This document shows positions 42,504 through 49,978 of a DNA stretch of 64,000 bases, piece by piece. The translations under genes were made by a program, and so were the position numbers. The stretch is from Planctobacterium marinum (GTDB lineage: Bacteria > Pseudomonadota > Gammaproteobacteria > Enterobacterales > Alteromonadaceae): assembly GCF_036322805.1 (NCBI RefSeq), contig NZ_AP027272.1, positions 310,001 to 374,000 on the forward strand, in the 5' to 3' direction. Under the pieces are notes generated by a model, which searched no databases, was not told the origin of the DNA, and saw only the letters and a program-made list of their open reading frames with translations. The first letter of the stretch is position 1; each line of letters begins with the position of its first letter.

Positions 42504-42923
42504 CTAGCGCAATTTAATGGTGATTTGAGTATCTTCAGTAACGCTAAATTTGGCCTCTTCATAGGAGGCGGGTCCAAAGCGCCCGGCGTTATTGCTAAAA
42601 CCGTAACCTTCTTTGGGTAGTCCCATCATATTAGTATCCAGCTGTCCGTTGCTGTTTTCATCGTGGAATAGCTTGATGGCGTAGTCGCCTGCCGGCAGGT
42701 CTTGAAAAGCTGTGCTGACAGTTTCTGCACTAGCTGGAATTTTACGTGATACCAATGGCGCACCAGATTGGCTGTAATCTTCGGGAGAGTCGTATAACAC
42801 TACCAGAATCTCGCCATTCAAGGCGGCTATATCAGTAATATCTAGATGGACATTGGCAGCCATCAGGCTCCCTGAGTACAAGGTGGCAATGGCGGCGTAA
42901 CTGGCTATTTTTCTGGCAAACAT
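42504..42923 (-). CDS. Exported DUF2141-family protein
   Basis: 139 residues with a signal peptide (ending SLMAA). The body shows the DUF2141 pattern: GEILVVLYDSPEDY, FQDLPAGDYAIKLFHDENSN, GQLDTNMMGLPKEGYGFSNN. These small periplasmic beta-sandwich proteins have no known function but commonly sit beside carotenoid oxygenase-like or sterol-related genes. It is first in a two-gene unit with the carotenoid oxygenase-like gene 8 bases downstream. Confidence 0.88.
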   Translation of the reverse strand: MFARKIASYAAIATLYSGSLMAANVHLDITDIAALNGEILVVLYDSPEDYSQSGAPLVSRKIPASAETVSTAFQDLPAGDYAIKLFHDENSNGQLDTNMMGLPKEGYGFSNNAGRFGPASYEEAKFSVTEDTQITIKLR

Positions 42924-43037
42924 GATCTTACCTCTGGTGTGTTAAGTTCAACACCATCATAAGCAAAATGGGTTTGCGATGAATGTGCCTAAAGTCATGA
43001 ATATCAGGGGTGACTTTTGGCCAGGAGGAACGTCAGC

Positions 43038-44051
43038 TTATTGTGCTTTTTTGGCGCGCTTATCTTGATACATGCGTTGGTCGGCGATTTCCACAAGGTT
43101 GTTGATCTGATCTGAATCTGTGGGATACATGGCAAAGCCGATGCTGGTTTTTAATGGTAGTGACACATCGTCCCAGTTTAACGGTGTTTGCAAATTAGAC
43201 TGCAAACGCTCAATTACACATTGTACATCTTGAACACTGCGTACCTCCGGAAGAATAATGGCAAACTCATCGCCACCTAACCGCGCAATCGTATCAATGC
43301 TACGAGCTGAATTGGTTAATCGCTCAGCAAAGGCTTGAATGATGGCATCGCCCGCTTTGTGACCATAAGTGTCGTTGGTGCTTTTCAGACCGTCCATATC
43401 CAACATAACCACTGCGGTCTTGAGATTTTTTCTGGCGCTTATGGTGAGCTGTTGCCGTAACACATCATAAAACTTGGCGCGATTACCCAAGCCCGTCAGT
43501 GGATCTTCTGTTGCACGGCGATAGAGTTCATCAGTGGAAAAGCGAATGGCGTGAAATACGATAGCTGCCAGCATGTCGGACATGAGAGACAACATACAGG
43601 TTTCGGACTCGCCAAAAGCCTCTTTATTCTTTGATGCCACTTTCAGCACACCAACGCAGTTGTCCTCGTACTTGAGAGGCACCACTATCATTGAGCCGAT
43701 ACCCACTCTTATGCAGGCCGCTTTATCTACTCTGTCATCTTCAAGAGTATCGGCACTATAAAGTATCTCACTTTTTTCAACGCATAAACCCGAGAGACTG
43801 GAATGCCTGGATAAGCGTAATCCCAGGCAAGGCTCCATAAGACCGGAGGCTGCCCGATAAACCATGTCGTCGCCTTCTGCCAGCTCTATCACAGCGCCAT
43901 GGGCTTCCAGCAGCTTCATGGCCCGATCGGTGGCAATAGCCATTACCATGCCCAAGTCCATACCGATTTTGCTGATTTCGGTTTGCACCTCTATGATCTT
44001 GAGCATCTTGCTTTGTGGAATCGCTTGCGACAAAGCTTCTTCGTTTAGCAT
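43038..44051 (-). CDS. GAF-GGDEF diguanylate cyclase
   Basis: 337 residues from the ATG at 44051; a GTG three codons earlier is possible and neither has a clear ribosome site. A GAF domain (about 30-165, with GLCVEKSEILYSADTLEDDR and GSMIVVPLKYEDNCVGVLKV) precedes a GGDEF domain with the intact motif RLGGDEFAIILPE and GLGNRAKFYDVL, LDMDGLKSTNDTYGH. It has no membrane segments. It should make cyclic-di-GMP under control of a ligand bound by GAF. No EAL domain is present. Monocistronic. Confidence 0.92.
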   Translation of the reverse strand: MLNEEALSQAIPQSKMLKIIEVQTEISKIGMDLGMVMAIATDRAMKLLEAHGAVIELAEGDDMVYRAASGLMEPCLGLRLSRHSSLSGLCVEKSEILYSADTLEDDRVDKAACIRVGIGSMIVVPLKYEDNCVGVLKVASKNKEAFGESETCMLSLMSDMLAAIVFHAIRFSTDELYRRATEDPLTGLGNRAKFYDVLRQQLTISARKNLKTAVVMLDMDGLKSTNDTYGHKAGDAIIQAFAERLTNSARSIDTIARLGGDEFAIILPEVRSVQDVQCVIERLQSNLQTPLNWDDVSLPLKTSIGFAMYPTDSDQINNLVEIADQRMYQDKRAKKAQ

Positions 44052-44121
44052 CACGCACACTTTGTTTCTGTAATGTTTCTAATAAAGTATAGGCAATAGT
44101 GTGGATTTTTACACCCGTCTA

Positions 44122-45141
44122 TCACTTTGTTGTTGCTGATGAGGGCGCTCTGAATTCTCCTGGTCTTTTCCCTGTTATTTTCTTAAATAACTTACAAAAG
44201 GAACTGACATCTGAATAGCCCACCCGAAAGGTAATTTGATCAACACTCAATTCGGTGGTGCGCAATAAGTCACAGGCAATTTCAATTCGAACTTTTTGCA
44301 AATATTGGCTCGGCGATAATCCAGCCCTAAGTTTAAAGCGCCGCGTTAGATTTCGCACACTAAGGCCTGCTTTATCCGCCACTTCTTCCATCATAAAGTC
44401 CGATGAAAAGTGGGTTTCCAGCCAGTTTTGGGCGTTGTGCACCAGGCTGTCATTGTGCTCTCGATATTGGCTGAGTTTGAGTTCAAAAGTTGAGTTTATG
44501 CGGGGCACGTCCATTAAAAAATTTCGGGCGACCTTTTGTGCCACCTCAGTGCCCCACAATTTTTCAACTAAAAAGCTGGCCAATTCGATGGCGGAGTTAA
44601 CCCCTGAAGACGTATAGATATTTCCTGCGGCAGTGATGGTTTTTTCTGGCATCAGAATGACCTTTCTGTAGCGTTTTTTAAAGTCATCCACAAAGCGCCA
44701 GTAAACGGTAGCCACCTTGTCATCCAATAGTCCTGCTTCGGCCAACAAATAACTGCCAGCGTGCAAGCAACCTATAATGGCATCTTGCTGATACTGAGCC
44801 CGCAGCCAGACTAATAGCTGCTGATTTTCAGCAATGATTTGACGCACATCTCCCCAAAACCCAGTGATCAATATCAATTGGAATTGATGGCTGCATTCGA
44901 TACTGCAATCGGCTTGAATTGTGGCACCTGAAAATGACTTCACCGCCTGTCCATCTTGAGTGACGACATAGACATCAGACAGTTTTGAACGTGAGATGTT
45001 CGAAGAGGGCGCAAGGCGATTGCGCACTACCATATTGGCTGCGCTGAAAATGTCTCTGGCACCACCAACACTGAGTTCAGTAGCACCGTTAAAGGCGACA
45101 AGTGCGACGCGTTTTACTCCTACAGGTAATTGTACATTCAT
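44122..45141 (-). CDS. GlxA-type AraC-family regulator with DJ-1/PfpI domain
   Basis: 339 residues. The N-terminal half is a DJ-1/PfpI-like fold (VALVAFNGATELSVGGARDI, IIGCLHAGSYLLAEAGLLDD with the elbow cysteine, TSSGVNSAIELASFLV). The C-terminal 100 residues hold two AraC helix-turn-helix motifs (MEEVADKAGLSVRNLTRRFK, ITFRVGYSDVSSFCKLFKKI). This architecture fits the GlxA/GATase1-like AraC regulators, often controlling catabolism of amines or quaternary ammonium compounds. It is divergent from the crotonase gene (150 bases apart), which is a candidate target. Confidence 0.9.
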   Translation of the reverse strand: MNVQLPVGVKRVALVAFNGATELSVGGARDIFSAANMVVRNRLAPSSNISRSKLSDVYVVTQDGQAVKSFSGATIQADCSIECSHQFQLILITGFWGDVRQIIAENQQLLVWLRAQYQQDAIIGCLHAGSYLLAEAGLLDDKVATVYWRFVDDFKKRYRKVILMPEKTITAAGNIYTSSGVNSAIELASFLVEKLWGTEVAQKVARNFLMDVPRINSTFELKLSQYREHNDSLVHNAQNWLETHFSSDFMMEEVADKAGLSVRNLTRRFKLRAGLSPSQYLQKVRIEIACDLLRTTELSVDQITFRVGYSDVSSFCKLFKKITGKRPGEFRAPSSATTK

Positions 45142-45291
45142 GTTCCTGACTTTATGCCCTTTAATTGTCTTAATGGTGAGTGATTATCGCCAATCATTTG
45201 TCTTTTTAGACCAATTACAAACCTTGAGCAATTTTAGATACTCGTTTTCAGATTCAATGGTGAATCGGCAACAAAAACGAGGATACCTGTT

Positions 45292-46104
45292 ATGGCTGAA
45301 GTCATTTACGAAAAACGCGGCAAGATTGCTTACATTACTTTAAATCGTCCCCATGCGATGAATGCGATTGATGAGCCTATGCACGAGTTATTGTGGCAAA
45401 CATGGCAGGACTTTGATGCTGACGACAATCTGCAATTGGCTATTGTCACCGGAGCCGGAGATGAAGCTTTTTGTGCGGGAGCTGACCTCAAGTCTCACGC
45501 TACGGATTGGGTGCAACGAGGCAAGAGTGCGATGTTCCCTAGAGATAAAATGAAAGACGGTCTCGGCGGTCTGACCCGGGGCTTGCATCGCATTTACAAA
45601 CCAGTCATCGCAGCGGTCAACGGTTGGGCACTTGCTGGAGGCCTGGAAACGGCAATGGCTTGCGATATTCGAATTGCCTCAGATAATGCGCAATTCGGTT
45701 CCTTCGAACCACGACGTGGTTATCACCACGGAGATGGTGGCATAGTGCGAGTTGTAAACACCTGTGGTGTGGGAATAGCGCTGGAAATGAACCTCACCGC
45801 TGAACCCATTGGCGCGCAACGGGCGTTGCAAGTAAACATGGTGTCAAAGGTGGTACCACAATCTGAATTGATGGCCACTGCCGAAGAATATGCTGCAAAA
45901 ATTTTGCGCAATGATCAGTGGGCGGTGCGCTCTGCCAAAGAAACTATCTTTGAAGTGATTGGGCGACGCTTAGATGATCAATTGGCCTATGAATCATTCC
46001 TTGGATACAGTGGAGCCGCTAATCCACCAGTGGCTGAGCTGCTGAAAAACTTTGCGGCTAAAACTGACAAAGGCCGAGTTGGCAAAAACAAAACTGATTT
46101 ATAG
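45292..46104 (+). CDS. Enoyl-CoA hydratase/isomerase family protein
   Basis: 270 residues. Crotonase fold: AYITLNRPHAMNAIDEPMHE, VTGAGDEAFCAGADLKSH (oxyanion-hole segment) and NGWALAGGLETAMACDIRIA. The two glutamates used by hydratases have plausible counterparts in GSFEPRRG and ALEMNL. Likely function is hydration or isomerisation of an enoyl-CoA in fatty-acid or aromatic-acid degradation; no thiolase or ligase is adjacent to fix the pathway. GAGG lies 9 bases before the start. Divergent from the GlxA-like regulator. Confidence 0.9.
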   Translation: MAEVIYEKRGKIAYITLNRPHAMNAIDEPMHELLWQTWQDFDADDNLQLAIVTGAGDEAFCAGADLKSHATDWVQRGKSAMFPRDKMKDGLGGLTRGLHRIYKPVIAAVNGWALAGGLETAMACDIRIASDNAQFGSFEPRRGYHHGDGGIVRVVNTCGVGIALEMNLTAEPIGAQRALQVNMVSKVVPQSELMATAEEYAAKILRNDQWAVRSAKETIFEVIGRRLDDQLAYESFLGYSGAANPPVAELLKNFAAKTDKGRVGKNKTDL

Positions 46105-46113
46105 ATTGATTTG

Positions 46114-46134
46114 GGCAGAAGGATTCCTTCTGCT
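46114..46134 (+). terminator. Hairpin after the crotonase gene
   Basis: GCAGAAGG (46115-46122) pairs with CCTTCTGC (46126-46133) with a 3-base loop, 11 bases after the stop. There is no clean T-run (TCTCTATAAATC), so it is either a weak terminator or an RNA-stabilising stem. Confidence 0.45.
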
Positions 46135-46291
46135 CTCTATAAATCTTACTCGCCTCAGTATGAAATTATTACACTTGGCTTGCTCTCAAGAGTAATGGGT
46201 CTTAATAAAATCCTTTTTAAACAATAATTTATGTTTCTGGCATGAAGATCGCACATACCTTTGTGAACTCATTTTAGATTGGGAGATCACA

Positions 46292-46729
46292 ATGGAAATT
46301 TTTGAAACCATTCGCAAAGATCACGAAAAACAACGTTTATTAATGAAAATCTTGGTGCAAACCTCAGGCGATTCTGAAGCGCGTCGAGAGCACTTTGAAG
46401 AATTAAAGGACGAGTTAAAAGCCCACGCAGCAGCAGAAGAACGCCACTTCTACAAAAAACTAATGGGTTCTGATCGAACATTAGAGCAATCTCGGCACGG
46501 TATCCACGAACATCACGAGATTGATGAGCTGATTGAAACCCTTGAAGAGACAGATATGAGCTCTTCTGCTTGGTTGCACTACATGAAACAGTTGCAAGAA
46601 AAAGTACTGCATCACTTGGAGGAAGAAGAGCAACAAGTGTTTCAGCAGGCGGGTCATGTCTTGAGCGCCAAGCAGAAAGAAGACCTCGCTGAAGACTTTG
46701 AAGATGAAAAGCAAGAGCAGTTGCACTAA
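46292..46729 (+). CDS. Hemerythrin HHE-domain protein
   Basis: 145 residues, soluble. Histidine/glutamate spacing fits hemerythrin-like cation-binding domains: IRKDHEKQR, HAAAEERHFYKKL, HGIHEHHEIDEL and VLHHLEEEEQQVF. These proteins bind a di-iron centre for O2, NO or iron handling. The start has GGGAG 7 bases upstream. It heads a tight three-gene unit with a DUF2945 protein (overlapping stop/start) and a peroxiredoxin-like protein, which suggests a stress-protection role. Confidence 0.9.
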   Translation: MEIFETIRKDHEKQRLLMKILVQTSGDSEARREHFEELKDELKAHAAAEERHFYKKLMGSDRTLEQSRHGIHEHHEIDELIETLEETDMSSSAWLHYMKQLQEKVLHHLEEEEQQVFQQAGHVLSAKQKEDLAEDFEDEKQEQLH

Positions 46730-46953
46730 TGGCGACGCTCAACACAGGTGACAAGGTAACGTGGAAATGGGGAGAAGGGGTCGCTGAGGGAACAATCGAT
46801 ACCGTCTACACCGGCGACGTTACTAAAACTTTGAAGGGCTCGGAAGTAACAAGGAAAGGGTCTGAGTCTTCACCTGCGTACTTGATTAAACAGAGCGATG
46901 GCACGGAGGTGCTGAAAAGTCACTCGGAAGTCACCGAACACGAGGAAAATTAA
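46729..46953 (+). CDS. Small DUF2945 / HVA1 TUDOR-like protein
   Basis: 74 residues. GDKVTWKWGEGVAEGTIDTV and SSPAYLIKQSDGTEVLKSHSE are the family pattern of DUF2945, a small beta-barrel (Tudor-like) protein found in stress-related operons of bacteria and fungi. Its ATG shares one base with the hemerythrin stop (TAATG), so the two are co-translated. Biochemical function unknown. Confidence 0.87.
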   Translation: MATLNTGDKVTWKWGEGVAEGTIDTVYTGDVTKTLKGSEVTRKGSESSPAYLIKQSDGTEVLKSHSEVTEHEEN

Positions 46954-46954
46954 A

Positions 46955-47515
46955 ATGTTAACCACCAAGATAGATGCTGGCAGCACTTTCCCGGATGTAA
47001 CCGTCAAACAAATGGACGGCAGTGAATCATCATTAATTGTTGGCCCTCCGAAAAATGGAGAGCCCGATACACGCGGGGGACGGTGGACAATTGTCGTTTT
47101 CTACCGTGGCAAGCACTGCCCTATCTGTACTCGGTTCCTGAAAGACTTATCTTCAGCGCAAAACGAATTCAAGGCACTGAATATGGATATAGTAGCGGTA
47201 TCCGGTGACAGTAATGAGCAGCTGCAAGAACATGTCGAGGACTCACTTTCTGAGGTTAGCTTCCCACTGTTTTGTGAGCTCAGTGTAGAGGACATGAAAC
47301 GATTGGGGTTATACATTTCAGAACCCGTAAGTGATACCGAAACCGATCACAAGTTTTCTGAACCGGCCCTTGTGGTAATAAACCCAGATAGTCAGGTGCA
47401 ATTAGTTGAGATTGCCAGCGGGCCATTTATGCGTCCTAACATCGGATTGTTGTTGAAAGGCTTGAAATATACAGTTGAGAACAATTATCCCATTAGAGGA
47501 ACCGTCACTGAATAG
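46955..47515 (+). CDS. Peroxiredoxin-like thioredoxin-fold protein
   Basis: 186 residues. AhpC/TSA-type fold with VVFYRGKHCPICTRFLKDL; the CPIC motif replaces the usual PxxxTxxC peroxidatic context, giving a CxxC pair as in the AhpC/TSA-related group of uncertain activity. DIVAVSGDSNEQLQEHVED and SEPALVVINPDSQVQLVEI complete the fold. No signal peptide. It starts one base after the DUF2945 stop. A thiol-dependent peroxide or disulfide reductase role is likely but the reaction is not fixed by sequence. Confidence 0.85.
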   Translation: MLTTKIDAGSTFPDVTVKQMDGSESSLIVGPPKNGEPDTRGGRWTIVVFYRGKHCPICTRFLKDLSSAQNEFKALNMDIVAVSGDSNEQLQEHVEDSLSEVSFPLFCELSVEDMKRLGLYISEPVSDTETDHKFSEPALVVINPDSQVQLVEIASGPFMRPNIGLLLKGLKYTVENNYPIRGTVTE

Positions 47516-47527
47516 TGCTGCTATGGG

Positions 47528-48817
47528 CTATTGAATTGCAGCCAAACGAGCAACGAAGTGTGCATGTTCGGCGTCGGTAACGTTACCTTGTTGTTGCGCA
47601 AGAAATAAGGTCACCTGTTGTTGTAGCGCCTTGCGTGCGAGCTCAGCTTTACAGTGAGGCGCAATACGCAAAAAAGCTGCAACAAAGCAGTTTGCCACGG
47701 AAAAATCGGTTTTTCCGTGGCGGATAACGGCGGAAAACAGGTGTTCAAACACTGTCGGAAGTTCCAGGGCGGGAAGCCGTAATCTTGGTTCTTGATGCTT
47801 ATCTAAGGTGAAAGGTGAGGGCAAGCCATGGCTCGTGACGATGATCGCCACCTCAGACAATTTATCAATACAGGTATGCGCTGTGAAAGGATCATTTATG
47901 CCTGTCGACAGTGAGCGGATAGCGATTTCAGTAAGTTGATGAATTTCAAACTCCAGGTCTTGCAACGCTGTCCTTGTGGCACCCAACTTAAAATAGCGAG
48001 CTAACTCTTCATTTTGTCCATCGGCATTCTCTTCACCGTAAACGTGCGCTACTGGCTCACCTGCAACGATATAATCTCCGGGGTTACACAAACAGCAAAC
48101 GAATAATTGATTTTGCGCACAATAATGACTGAGTTTATTTTTATCGATGGCCTGCATGTAGCCTGATTCTTTGAGCTTCAGAGCAATCTTTACCCTACCT
48201 TGTGTTGCTTCGCTGAATGTCGCCTCTATGGCTTCCTGTTGTTTTATCTTCGGGACTTTTATTTTCAATAATTTGTTTTTGAGCCTTTGGAAAATACCAT
48301 CAACAACCACATCTGCCTGTAGACTTTTTGCAAGGTGATGAATATAAAACACCAAAAATAACAAGCACATCAGCACCATCAGTAATGCTAAAGACAGTGT
48401 GATACCTGGTACCGTATCGAACGGTAGATTTTCCCCAAGTGATAAAAAAGTGAGGGATTGAAATACAAATGTGGCGATGAATAGACCCAGTGCGGTTTGG
48501 GTCATTTTATCGCTGATAAAGTGCTGCAGAAGTCTGGGACCGAATTGACCTGATGCCAAAGATAGAGCCACAAACACCAGCGAGAAGACAATACCTGCCA
48601 TGGTCATGATAGCTGCTGCCAACTTCCCAATCAAAGCTCGACTGGCATCGATATCTAACTGATAAAAAAAGCTAAATGGTTTTATCGTGGTTAAGACATG
48701 CATGGTATCCAGCCAGATAGTGGCACCGAATAAACCACACACTAAAGCCATTACCACGAGAGGTAAAAACCAAAGATTTTGCACAAGCAGCCTTTTTAAT
48801 TGCAGTAGAAAAGACAT
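47528..48817 (-). CDS. DUF2254 membrane protein
   Basis: 429 residues from the ATG at 48817; a start 15 codons upstream is open but gives a polar leader and runs into the divergent promoter. Four hydrophobic segments occupy the N-terminal 190 residues (LWFLPLVVMALVCGLFGATI, AAAIMTMAGIVFSLVFVALS, ALGLFIATFVFQSLTFLSL, LSLALLMVLMCLLFLVFYIH), followed by a cytoplasmic domain with ELARYFKLGATRTALQDLEF and EIAIRSLSTGINDPFTAHTC. These are typical of DUF2254. Function unknown. Convergent with the peroxiredoxin-like gene. Confidence 0.87.
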   Translation of the reverse strand: MSFLLQLKRLLVQNLWFLPLVVMALVCGLFGATIWLDTMHVLTTIKPFSFFYQLDIDASRALIGKLAAAIMTMAGIVFSLVFVALSLASGQFGPRLLQHFISDKMTQTALGLFIATFVFQSLTFLSLGENLPFDTVPGITLSLALLMVLMCLLFLVFYIHHLAKSLQADVVVDGIFQRLKNKLLKIKVPKIKQQEAIEATFSEATQGRVKIALKLKESGYMQAIDKNKLSHYCAQNQLFVCCLCNPGDYIVAGEPVAHVYGEENADGQNEELARYFKLGATRTALQDLEFEIHQLTEIAIRSLSTGINDPFTAHTCIDKLSEVAIIVTSHGLPSPFTLDKHQEPRLRLPALELPTVFEHLFSAVIRHGKTDFSVANCFVAAFLRIAPHCKAELARKALQQQVTLFLAQQQGNVTDAEHAHFVARLAAIQ

Positions 48818-48950
48818 AACATGATAGTTTTCTGAATAGCTCTGCCTCAGAGCATGATGCAAATTGTGTGTGATATCAATGTTGTACGTGCTTTACCTTA
48901 CCGCAAAGTGCACGAGGCTGAGCATTTTTTTGAGTTTTAACGTGTCTTCT

Positions 48951-49454
48951 ATGAATAAGAATTTTGTTTGCATCGGTCTGCAAAATCCCAAATCTGCGAG
49001 TAATGTCGCTTCTATCCTGAGAGCTGCGGGTTGTTATGGTGCCAGTTCAGTTTTCTACACCGGAAATCGCTATCGCTACGCGAAAGAATTTAATGCCGAT
49101 ACCCAAAATATGCATCAAAAGATCCCTACTATCGGGGTGGATGATCTGTTAGCCATGGCCCCTAAAGGGGCAAAAAAAGTTGTCGTGGAACTGGTGGAAG
49201 GGGCTGTTCCGCTGCCTGATTACCAGCATCCGCAGAATGCCTTTTACATTTTCGGCCCGGAAGACGCTTCGGTTAACCCCGAGCTGGTTTCTGCTTGCGA
49301 TGACGTTGTTTATATTCCCACCCATGGCAGTATGAACCTGGCGGCAACCGTCAATGTGGTGCTATACGACAGACTGGCAAAATCTGATTTTGATCGTAGT
49401 ATTGAGTTTGTACAACAAAGCCGAGACAACAATAACCGCCTCAAAGCTTTCTAA
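48951..49454 (+). CDS. SpoU/TrmH-family RNA 2'-O-methyltransferase
   Basis: 167 residues from the ATG at 48951, the first Met that gives the usual N-terminus (FVCIGLQNPKSASNVASILR, motif 1). The other SPOUT motifs are FYIFGPEDASVNPEL (motif 2) and YIPTHGSMNLAATVNVVLYD (motif 3), which form the trefoil-knot SAM site. An open frame extends 29 codons upstream, but those residues do not look like family sequence. The substrate RNA cannot be fixed, but a small single-domain TrmH-type protein usually methylates tRNA ribose. Confidence 0.9.
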   Translation: MNKNFVCIGLQNPKSASNVASILRAAGCYGASSVFYTGNRYRYAKEFNADTQNMHQKIPTIGVDDLLAMAPKGAKKVVVELVEGAVPLPDYQHPQNAFYIFGPEDASVNPELVSACDDVVYIPTHGSMNLAATVNVVLYDRLAKSDFDRSIEFVQQSRDNNNRLKAF

Positions 49455-49473
49455 ACTTAAGAGTTAAATTGTT

Positions 49474-49977
49474 ATGAACCTGATTTGGCACATCATTTAC
49501 ATGAGCACGCTGGTATTTGCCATGGGGTTTGCTTTGCATTTTTATGCTTATAAGCGAGGCTTGGGGGATGAGTTTGATGAAGTCAAAACTAAAACCCTGA
49601 AAAGGGACGCTCAAGGTAATAAACGACCCTACAAAACCGGTAATGGATTTCTGGACAAATGGCTGGAATTCGGAGGAGGTTATTACGGCATCATCGCTTT
49701 TATCCAGTTAGTTTTTATTGAAATCGGTCAGGTACGGGACTTTATCTCTGACTGGTCTGGGCTATCGGACTTTATTGATAGCTTGGGTATCGGTATGTTG
49801 ATCCGAATACTCATTGAACAAATCATGAATTTTGTGGCGGCAATTTGCTGGCCGGTTGACTATCTTGAGCAGTTTTCTCTTACCGAGATAGCACTATTCA
49901 TTTGTATCACTTTTGTCTTCTATAAATTCTCACAGCGTGTGGCCAGAGCTAAACTTACGCAAGTACAGGCTCTATAA
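49474..49977 (+). CDS. Small membrane protein of unknown function
   Basis: 167 residues. Three hydrophobic segments are visible (WHIIYMSTLVFAMGFALHF at the start, GYYGIIAFIQLVFIEIGQV in the middle, TEIALFICITFVFYKFS at the end), separated by a charged loop (KTKTLKRDAQGNKRPYKTG). I do not recognise a family. It starts 19 bases after the RNA methyltransferase and may share its transcript. It ends one base before the convergent sigma-factor fusion gene. Confidence 0.75.
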   Translation: MNLIWHIIYMSTLVFAMGFALHFYAYKRGLGDEFDEVKTKTLKRDAQGNKRPYKTGNGFLDKWLEFGGGYYGIIAFIQLVFIEIGQVRDFISDWSGLSDFIDSLGIGMLIRILIEQIMNFVAAICWPVDYLEQFSLTEIALFICITFVFYKFSQRVARAKLTQVQAL

Positions 49978-49978
49978 T

